Source of the DNA: Bacteroidia bacterium
Lineage (GTDB): Bacteria; Bacteroidota; Bacteroidia; JABDFU01
Length of the DNA: 13,300 bases
Reading direction: 5' to 3'
NCBI GenBank assembly: GCA_020849195.1
Contig: JADLGT010000066.1
Span: 1-13,300, forward strand
The translations under genes were made by a program, and so were the position numbers. Shown in pieces: positions 7,848 to 13,300 of the stretch. Below the pieces are notes generated by a model. That model did no database searches and had not been told where the DNA came from. It saw nothing but the letters and a program-made list of their open reading frames with translations. The stretch's first letter is position 1, and every line of letters begins with the position of its first letter.

Positions 7848-9095
7848 ATGATGGACACAATGACTCAACATAAAATTAAATTAGATGTAACTAAAATACG
7901 TTCCGATTTTCCAATACTTTCGAGAGAGGTAAACGGACAGCCGCTGATTTATTTCGATAGCGGGGCAACAGCTCAAAAACCACGTATTGTAATCGACACA
8001 TTAACTAATTATTATTTGCATGACAATGCCAACATACACCGTGGCGTGCACAAGCTAAGTCAGGATATTACCACAAAATACGAAGAGGCCAGAGCAACTA
8101 TCCAAAAGCACCTTAATGCGCAACATATTCATGAAATAGTTTTTACCTGTGGCGCTACCGACTCCATCAATCTTGTTGCCGCAACGTTTGGAAAAAAATT
8201 TATTAAAGCCGGCGACGAAATTATTGTAAGCGAAATGGAACACCACAGCAATATCCTGCCTTGGCAAATGTTGTGCGAAGAAACAGGCGCTACATTAAAA
8301 GTAATTCCCATTAACGATGCAGGTGAGCTAAAGATGGATGAGTTCAAAAGTATGTTGAGCAACAAAGTCAAAATGGTAGCTGTAACCCATGTGTCGAATA
8401 CGCTTGGTACAATAAATCCTGTAAAAGAAATTACGGCTTTGGCTCATGCTGTCGACGCTTGTGTATTGATCGATGGGGCACAGGCCGTACCTCACATGAA
8501 GGTTGATGTGCAAAATATTGCTTGTGATTTTTATTGTTTTAGTGCGCATAAAATATATGGACCCACAGGCGTGGGTGTGTTGTACGGCAAGGAGAATTGG
8601 TTGAACAAATTACCTCCCTATCGAACCGGCGGAGGCACCATCAAATCGGTATCGTTTAATAAAACCATTTATGCCGATTTGCCCCTAAAGTTTGAGGCCG
8701 GCACTCCGCATATTGAAGGGGGCATTGGTCTTGCAGCAGCAATTAACTATGTAAATAAAATCGGATTGGATACCATAGCCGCATACGAGCATGAGCTAAT
8801 GGAATATGCAACTGAAAAACTATCGGAAATAAACGGGTTACGCCTTATCGGAACGGCAAAAAATAAGGCGAGTGTAATTTCATTTTTTGTTGATGGCGCG
8901 CACCCCTTCGATATAGGAACTATACTCGACAAGCAAGGGATAGCAGTGCGAACAGGACATCATTGCACCCAACCTTTAATGACCTGTTATAAAATTCCGG
9001 GAACGATACGGGTTTCGCTCGCATTTTATAATACAAAAGAAGAAATAAAAAAATTAATTGATGCTTTAAATAAAGCCATCAAAATGTTGAACTAG
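7848..9095 (+). CDS. sufS: Cysteine desulfurase SufS (group II)
   Basis: 415-residue PLP enzyme that removes sulfur from L-cysteine, holds it as a persulfide and hands it to SufE. Seen in order: FDSGATAQKP (37-46), the cofactor-stacking His region SEMEHHSNILPW (H132/H133), the PLP-aspartate strand VLIDGAQAVPH (D209), the Schiff-base lysine K235 in CFSAHKIYGPTG, and the persulfide Cys C373 in the short-loop motif RTGHHCTQPLM, which marks the SufS/CsdA group rather than IscS. KFEAGTPHIEGGIG is also typical. The start is ambiguous: ATG codons lie in frame at 7848, 7851 and 7860, and the first conserved segment lies well after all three. The sufE partner follows after 42 bp. Confidence 0.97.
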   Translation: MMDTMTQHKIKLDVTKIRSDFPILSREVNGQPLIYFDSGATAQKPRIVIDTLTNYYLHDNANIHRGVHKLSQDITTKYEEARATIQKHLNAQHIHEIVFTCGATDSINLVAATFGKKFIKAGDEIIVSEMEHHSNILPWQMLCEETGATLKVIPINDAGELKMDEFKSMLSNKVKMVAVTHVSNTLGTINPVKEITALAHAVDACVLIDGAQAVPHMKVDVQNIACDFYCFSAHKIYGPTGVGVLYGKENWLNKLPPYRTGGGTIKSVSFNKTIYADLPLKFEAGTPHIEGGIGLAAAINYVNKIGLDTIAAYEHELMEYATEKLSEINGLRLIGTAKNKASVISFFVDGAHPFDIGTILDKQGIAVRTGHHCTQPLMTCYKIPGTIRVSLAFYNTKEEIKKLIDALNKAIKMLN

Positions 9096-9137
9096 TTTTT
9101 TCAACCACATAACCGGTGGCGCGAAGGATTTGATTAA

Positions 9138-9566
9138 ATGGAAATAGAAAAAATAGAACAAGAAATAATTGACGAATTTGAATTATTCGGTAAGGACTGG
9201 GAAAGTAAGTATGAGCATTTGATTGAACTCGGGAAGTCGCTCCCAATTATTGACCCTATTTATAAAACCGATGACAAACTTATTCGCGGCTGCCAAAGCA
9301 GAGTGTGGCTGTATAGCGAAATAGTTAATGGTAAAATAAATTTTTCGGCCGATAGCGATGCAATAATTACCAAAGGACTTGTGGCATTAGTAATACGCGT
9401 ATTAGCAAATCACACACCCGACGAAATTATAAATGCTAAATTGAATTTTATTAATGCCATTGGATTGAAAGAGCATTTGTCGCCCACTCGCGCAAATGGT
9501 TTGGTAAATATGATTAAACAAATGAAAATGGATGCTTTGGCTTTAAAATCGAAAATATCAAGTTAG
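9138..9566 (+). CDS. sufE: Sulfur acceptor SufE
   Basis: 142-residue sulfur shuttle that takes the persulfide from SufS and stimulates its activity, then passes sulfur to SufB. The conserved acceptor Cys is C52 in the diagnostic LIRGCQSRVWL motif. The N-terminal helix EIIDEFELFGKDWESKYEHLIELGK is typical of the family, as is the C-terminal LSPTRANGLVNMI segment. Length matches E. coli SufE (138). It lies directly after its partner sufS and 24 bp before the MIP18-like gene. Confidence 0.97.
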   Translation: MEIEKIEQEIIDEFELFGKDWESKYEHLIELGKSLPIIDPIYKTDDKLIRGCQSRVWLYSEIVNGKINFSADSDAIITKGLVALVIRVLANHTPDEIINAKLNFINAIGLKEHLSPTRANGLVNMIKQMKMDALALKSKISS

Positions 9567-9590
9567 AAAAATACGCACTGAATTTATTTT

Positions 9591-9920
9591 ATGGCTGCAA
9601 TAATAATAGGTAAAAACGCAGAACTGGTTCAAAATATAATCGACGTAATAAAAACATGTTACGATCCGGAAATTCCTGTGGATATATGGGAGCTTGGTCT
9701 TATCTACGAAATAAATATTGATGACGAAAATAATTTAAAAGTTATTATGACCTTAACATCGCCCTCGTGTCCCGTGGCCGAAACATTGCCCCCCGATGTT
9801 GAGCAGAAGTTGAGAGATATTGAAGGGATAAAATCAGCAAAAATTGAATTAACATTCGAACCGCCCTGGGAAAAAGAAATGATGAGCGAAGTAGCTCAGG
9901 TAGAGCTGGGCTTTATGTAA
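9591..9920 (+). CDS. MIP18/DUF59-family Fe-S maturation protein (SufT-like)
   Basis: 109-residue single-domain protein of the MIP18 (DUF59) family, whose members include SufT, PaaD and eukaryotic CIA2 and which help mature or deliver Fe-S clusters. Conserved blocks are YDPEIPVDIWELGLIYEI (24-41), MTLTSPSCPVAETLP (53-67) with the family Cys C60, and the C-terminal FEPPWEKEMMSE. Its place directly behind sufE in the same operon supports a role in cluster assembly or trafficking; SufT has been linked to maturation under high Fe-S demand in Gram-positives. Annotation pipelines may call it SUF system assembly protein or DUF59 protein. It is cytosolic, with no signal or TM segment. Confidence 0.92.
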   Translation: MAAIIIGKNAELVQNIIDVIKTCYDPEIPVDIWELGLIYEINIDDENNLKVIMTLTSPSCPVAETLPPDVEQKLRDIEGIKSAKIELTFEPPWEKEMMSEVAQVELGFM

Positions 9921-9992
9921 ATCGGTTGAACAACGAAGATTAAAGATCGGAACAAACTTTTTCAATTCTTAAATTTTAATGCAACCTATCGC

Positions 9993-10508
9993 ATGGAAAT
10001 AATAAACAAAGTTGCTCAAAGTGGTTTGGTCGAATTTAATTTGGAAGACTATTATCCGAAGGGCGATCGTATTTTGTTCGACATTAAAGCACATTTATTT
10101 CAAGAAATAATTTTACGCGAAAAAGATTTCAGAGAATTTGTTAAAAATGAAAATTGGAATAAATACGAAAATAAATTTGTGGCAATAACCTGTACTGCCG
10201 ATGCTGTAGTGCCAACATGGGCCTATATGTTATTAGCTACTGCACTTAAACCCTTCGTAAAAAAAATTGTATTCGGAGATTTAAAACTTTTGGAAACAAT
10301 TTTGTTTCACGAAGCTCTTTCCAAAATTAATCCTAACGATTATTCAGGCAAGCGAGTTGTAATTAAAGGATGCAGTAAGCTCCCCGTTCCTCAATCGGCT
10401 TATGTAGAACTAACCGGTATTCTTCGCCCTGTTGCCCAAAGTATAATGTACGGAGAGGCATGTTCAACGGTGCCGATTTATAAAAAAAAATTAGCGGATG
10501 AGGAATAA
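9993..10508 (+). CDS. DUF2480-family protein, uncharacterised, at the 3' end of the suf operon
   Basis: 171-residue soluble protein that I recognise as the DUF2480 family, found mainly in Bacteroidota; I know of no assigned function. Three cysteines sit in segments that look conserved: C67 in AITCTADAVVPTWAYML, C127 in VVIKGCSKLPVPQSAYVELTG, and C157 in MYGEACSTVPIYKKK. No signal peptide or TM helix is present. The gene follows the MIP18-like gene after 72 bp on the same strand with no promoter seen, so it probably ends the suf transcript. Position and cysteines suggest a part in Fe-S or sulfur handling, but this is inference. The ATG at 9993 is the only reasonable start; another ATG at 9979 is out of frame. 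Confidence 0.85.
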   Translation: MEIINKVAQSGLVEFNLEDYYPKGDRILFDIKAHLFQEIILREKDFREFVKNENWNKYENKFVAITCTADAVVPTWAYMLLATALKPFVKKIVFGDLKLLETILFHEALSKINPNDYSGKRVVIKGCSKLPVPQSAYVELTGILRPVAQSIMYGEACSTVPIYKKKLADEE

Positions 10509-10586
10509 CATCTTAGTGATGTGAGTGAAGCGTCTTTAAATTAAATTATTTTCGCTTATCGTTTTCCGGAACACTATCTTTAGGCT

Positions 10587-11717
10587 ATGCATAAAAAGTT
10601 CACTTATTGCCTTTCATTATTTTTGCTTCCATTTATTTTTGGTGCTTGTTCAAAATCGGTTAACCGATTGTTTAATCGCGGAAATGTAAAAGGCGTTCGC
10701 TCGCCGGCTATTTCTTCTGCTGTACATAAAACATCCGACTACAAACTGAAATTCGATTCAGGAAAAAACAAACAACTGTATTTGCGTTACCTCGGCTGTG
10801 GCGGCTACTATATTGGCACCGATAAAAATGCACTTTTGATTGACCCTTATTTTTCAAACAAATCTTTTTTGTTTGTTCCTATTTCAAAAATGCACACTAA
10901 AATTAATAATGTAAAATATGGGCTTAAAGACCTGCCCATACATGATAGAGTGCGAGCCGTTTTTGTATCTCATTCGCATTACGATCATATGCTCGATGTG
11001 CCGTACATATATACTCACTTTACCGACACTGCCACTACAAAAATAATTTGTTCTCAATCGGGCGTAAACATGTTAGCTAACCTAAAAAATATTAACAAGC
11101 AACATATTGTGAATATTGATTCTACAGGGTTTAGCGATTTTACACAACTTAGCACTCAATATAGTTTGGGTAGTGATAAAAGCATTGTTGTAACGCCCAT
11201 ACGTTCCGACCATGCACCGCATTACAAGAAAATTGCCTTTTACAAAGGAAGCTCTCATCCGGTAAAAAAGTACAAAGAAGAATCGCAGTCAACATGTGCC
11301 AATCAATGGAAGTTAGGGACACCATTTGCATTTTTAATTGATATAAAAGGAGAAGATGGAAAAATAGAATTCAGAATTTTTATAATGAGTTCGGCTGCAC
11401 AACCTAAATTTGGTTGGCTGCCGCCTGAGTTAAAGAGTCAACACCCGGTTAATTTGGCAATATTGGGGGCGGCCTCGTTCGAATATGTAAGTAATTATCC
11501 CGAAGGAATTATTGACCATCTTAATCCTGAAAAAATAATAATCTGCCACTGGGAAGATTTTTTTAACAGTTACATGAAAAAGAACAAACGCACTGTACGT
11601 TTTACCAATATTAAAAAATTTTTGTACCGGCTTAATAGCGTCTATCCATATAACGTAAATGGGCACGAACAATTTTCAATGCCCGACCCAAAAGTGAATA
11701 TTACAATTAATTATTAG
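10587..11717 (+). CDS. Lipoprotein with metallo-beta-lactamase fold (NAPE-PLD/UlaG-like), one ligand Asp apparently missing
   Basis: 376 residues beginning with a lipoprotein signal: basic MHKK, a hydrophobic stretch and the lipobox FGAC with lipidated Cys21. The mature part is a metallo-beta-lactamase-fold hydrolase. It has CGGYYIGTDKNALLIDPYFS (71-90), the metal motif SHSHYDH (H129, H131, D133, H134), a further His209 in IRSDHAPH, and His321 in ICHWEDFF. By eye this matches the NAPE-PLD/UlaG-like branch. At the place where the family normally has the bridging Asp (GDTG-type motif), this protein reads FIMSSAAQPKFGW (265-277), so Asp seems replaced by Ser. The metal centre may be altered or the protein may use only one metal. 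No acidic export motif follows Cys21, so inner- or outer-membrane placement is open. It begins 78 bp after the DUF2480 gene; TATCTTTA at 10575-10582 is only an imperfect -7 element. Substrate unknown. Confidence 0.85.
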   Translation: MHKKFTYCLSLFLLPFIFGACSKSVNRLFNRGNVKGVRSPAISSAVHKTSDYKLKFDSGKNKQLYLRYLGCGGYYIGTDKNALLIDPYFSNKSFLFVPISKMHTKINNVKYGLKDLPIHDRVRAVFVSHSHYDHMLDVPYIYTHFTDTATTKIICSQSGVNMLANLKNINKQHIVNIDSTGFSDFTQLSTQYSLGSDKSIVVTPIRSDHAPHYKKIAFYKGSSHPVKKYKEESQSTCANQWKLGTPFAFLIDIKGEDGKIEFRIFIMSSAAQPKFGWLPPELKSQHPVNLAILGAASFEYVSNYPEGIIDHLNPEKIIICHWEDFFNSYMKKNKRTVRFTNIKKFLYRLNSVYPYNVNGHEQFSMPDPKVNITINY

Positions 11718-11752
11718 TGCATATTTCAAATTGTTTCCCCAATGTTTTTCCG

Positions 11753-11785
11753 TTTCATAATCTCAGTTTAAAAATGTTATATTTG
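11753..11785 (+). promoter_or_regulatory. Promoter of the SpoIIE-type phosphatase gene
   Basis: TATATTTG (11778-11785) matches TAnnTTTG exactly. A TTTC (11753-11756) lies 21 bp upstream as a one-mismatch -33 element. The start point should be about 11790-11792, giving a 5' UTR of about 100 nt. It is the only good -7 element in the 176-bp gap between the lipoprotein and phosphatase genes. Confidence 0.55.
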
Positions 11786-11797
11786 AGAGGCTCAAAT
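11781..11797. repeat. Perfect inverted repeat overlapping the phosphatase promoter
   Basis: ATTTGAG-AGG-CTCAAAT has 7-bp arms and a 3-bp centre. Its left arm overlaps the last five bases of the -7 element, and the repeat covers the expected start point. It may be an operator for a dimeric regulator or, if transcribed, a short hairpin at the 5' end of the mRNA. No T-run follows, so it is not a terminator. Confidence 0.55.
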
Positions 11798-11893
11798 CAC
11801 AGCGATTAGTTAGATATGTTTCCATATACAATTACTTCAATTATGTCGGCAAAGCGGAGTTCTGATATTAAATGCAGAAAATAATTCCACTAT

Positions 11894-13243
11894 ATGCTCG
11901 AAACCCAAGCCACTTCGGCTGACATAAAATCGTACCGCAAATTATTTGCGCTTGGTTCGTCAATTTATTTTGTGTTTTGGTTTATTAGCCACATGGTAGG
12001 GCCAAATGTTTACGACCCATTGTGGGGTAGGGCATTTGTTTCACTTTCAATACTGGCGGCACTGCTATTGTCGTACAGATACGATTACTTTCGCAAAAAA
12101 ATTGTAACGGTTGCCTACTTTTTATCTTACCTATTAACATTTCATTTTATTTTTCTTGTTATTATGAATCGATATTCCAGCGATTACTGCCTGGGTATGA
12201 TGGTGATAGTTTATGCAATTGCATTAGTTTTTAAAGAGAGTTTTTCGCTGCTTTTATTTTTTGGCATTTCGTTTTCGGCAATAGGAGTTGGTTTTTATTT
12301 TGTTCCTGAACCACAAATAAATCCATTTTTATTTATCAATTTATTGCTAACTGCAGGTTTAGTGTCGTACTTGGTTTTAAGTAACCGTTTAAATGCACAC
12401 GAAAACTTGCGTGTAAAAAATACTTTACTCAACGAAGCCTACCAGCAAATAAATGAGCAAAAAATGATTGTTGAAGAAAAAAATAAAAACATAACCGATA
12501 GCATTAACTATGCTAAACGCATACAGGATGCTATTTTGCCTTCGGACGAAAAAGTGAATAGCCTCTTGCCTGAATCATTTGTGCTGTTTCTTCCCAAAGA
12601 CATTGTAAGCGGCGATTTTTACTGGTGCGAACAATGGGGCAACCAAACACTTATTGCTGCCGTTGATTGTACAGGGCATGGTGTGCCGGGCGCATTCATG
12701 TCGATTGTTGGTTTTAATTTGCTTAACCAATGTGTGCATGAACATGGGCTTACCAAGCCGGCAGTAATTTTAAATAACCTTAACCGCGGGCTTTCAAAAA
12801 TAATTAAGCAAAAAAGTAAAAACGATTCGGTGAAAGATGGTATGGATATTAGTTTGTGTAGTATAAATAGAAAAAACAAAAAGCTCGAATTTGCCGGAGC
12901 CTATAATCCATTGTGGCTAATTCGCAACGGAGGACTTACCGAAATAAAAGCCGATAAAACTCCAATTGGCGCCTCTGCCGAAAATACTTTTCCTTCGTTT
13001 ACCAACTATGAAGTAGATTTACAATCGGGCGACGCGATTTATATTTTCAGTGATGGCTACCCCGACCAATTTGGTGGCCCTGCCGGAAAAAAATTTAAAT
13101 ACAAACAACTTCAACAATTGTTGCTGTCGATACAATCGAAATCAATGGCCGAACAAAAGCAGGCACTAATTGATACCATTAAAAGATGGGCAGGCAGCTT
13201 GGAACAAGTAGATGATATACTTATTATTGGAGTGAAAATTTAA
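11894..13243 (+). CDS. Membrane-bound SpoIIE/PP2C-type serine phosphatase
   Basis: 449 residues. The N-terminal half has about six hydrophobic segments (roughly 17-35, 47-61, 71-91, 98-112, 116-136 and 142-163), a likely membrane sensor. A coiled-coil-like linker (about 168-200) and the ITDSINYAKRIQDAILP motif (200-216) follow, a combination common in Bacteroidota signalling proteins. The C-terminal half is a SpoIIE-type PP2C phosphatase with the metal-binding acids D241 (VSGDFYW), D258 (AAVDCTGHGVPGAFMS), D315/D318 (KDGMDIS), D387 (IFSDGYPDQFGG) and D440/D441 (QVDDILIIGVKI), so it should be active. Such enzymes usually dephosphorylate anti-anti-sigma (STAS) proteins. No STAS or anti-sigma kinase gene is in view, so the target is unknown. 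An in-frame TAA at 11882 fixes the start at or after ATG 11894. Confidence 0.93.
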   Translation: MLETQATSADIKSYRKLFALGSSIYFVFWFISHMVGPNVYDPLWGRAFVSLSILAALLLSYRYDYFRKKIVTVAYFLSYLLTFHFIFLVIMNRYSSDYCLGMMVIVYAIALVFKESFSLLLFFGISFSAIGVGFYFVPEPQINPFLFINLLLTAGLVSYLVLSNRLNAHENLRVKNTLLNEAYQQINEQKMIVEEKNKNITDSINYAKRIQDAILPSDEKVNSLLPESFVLFLPKDIVSGDFYWCEQWGNQTLIAAVDCTGHGVPGAFMSIVGFNLLNQCVHEHGLTKPAVILNNLNRGLSKIIKQKSKNDSVKDGMDISLCSINRKNKKLEFAGAYNPLWLIRNGGLTEIKADKTPIGASAENTFPSFTNYEVDLQSGDAIYIFSDGYPDQFGGPAGKKFKYKQLQQLLLSIQSKSMAEQKQALIDTIKRWAGSLEQVDDILIIGVKI

Positions 13244-13300
13244 TTTGTTTGAGGTAAGTTAATTGATTGGGTACTTTTATTTTTGGTATGTGCAAGGCAA

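Noticed and set aside
487..10508. Functional operon linking ilv and suf because IlvD is an Fe-S enzyme
   Set aside because: The two clusters are on opposite strands with separate promoters and an unrelated hydrolase between them. Adjacency alone does not show shared regulation, and the suf palindrome is absent from the ilv promoter.
11816..11884. 22-codon ORF upstream of and in frame with the SpoIIE-type phosphatase
   Set aside because: Its TAA at 11882-11884 separates it from the phosphatase. The composition has no bias suggesting a leader peptide, and no terminator hairpin follows.
13278..13300. TATTTTTG promoter-like element followed by ATG at 13288
   Set aside because: No TTTG lies at a suitable distance; the nearest one upstream gives a 26-bp spacer. 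The predicted start point would fall inside or after the ATG, and only four codons are visible before the window ends.

Overview
The window looks like a chromosomal housekeeping stretch from a member of the Bacteroidota. The coding DNA is AT-rich. Starts lack obvious Shine-Dalgarno sequences. Three promoter-like sites carry the Bacteroidota -7 element TAnnTTTG. The gene set is typical of the phylum: a sufABCDSE cluster ending in a MIP18/DUF59 protein and a DUF2480 protein, plus a membrane SpoIIE-type phosphatase. I cannot place it below phylum from sequence alone.

Left end, minus strand (1-2361): the 5' part of ilvB (cut by the window edge) and complete ilvD, 15 bp apart, read leftward as a branched-chain amino acid operon. 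Upstream of ilvD is what looks like a complete transcription attenuator. In order it has a TTTG/TAnnTTTG promoter, a nearly leaderless 25-codon peptide rich in Ile and Val, an intrinsic terminator with a U-tract, and an antiterminator (10 of 11 pairs). The antiterminator would pair the last codons of the peptide with the 5' arm of the terminator. This is the strongest non-obvious signal in the window.

Middle: a divergent alpha/beta hydrolase (2395-3198) is followed by 589 bp without a convincing gene. The 3' end of that gap carries a good promoter and a perfect 19-bp 9-1-9 palindrome placed at the expected transcription start of the suf operon, a candidate operator with Fur-family geometry.

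3788-10508, plus strand: sufA-like carrier, sufB, sufC, sufD, sufS, sufE, a MIP18/DUF59 (SufT-like) protein and a DUF2480 protein, all co-directional with short gaps. SufS takes sulfur from cysteine, SufE relays it, SufBC2D builds the Fe-S cluster using SufC ATP hydrolysis, and the A-type carrier and MIP18-like protein probably deliver or mature clusters. The role of DUF2480 is unknown. IlvD next door is itself an Fe-S enzyme, though it has its own promoter.

Right end: a lipoprotein with a metallo-beta-lactamase fold that appears to lack one metal-ligand Asp (10587-11717). It is followed by a six-TM SpoIIE/PP2C phosphatase (11894-13243), whose promoter overlaps a perfect inverted repeat. No tRNA, rRNA, CRISPR array, insertion sequence or phage gene was seen.
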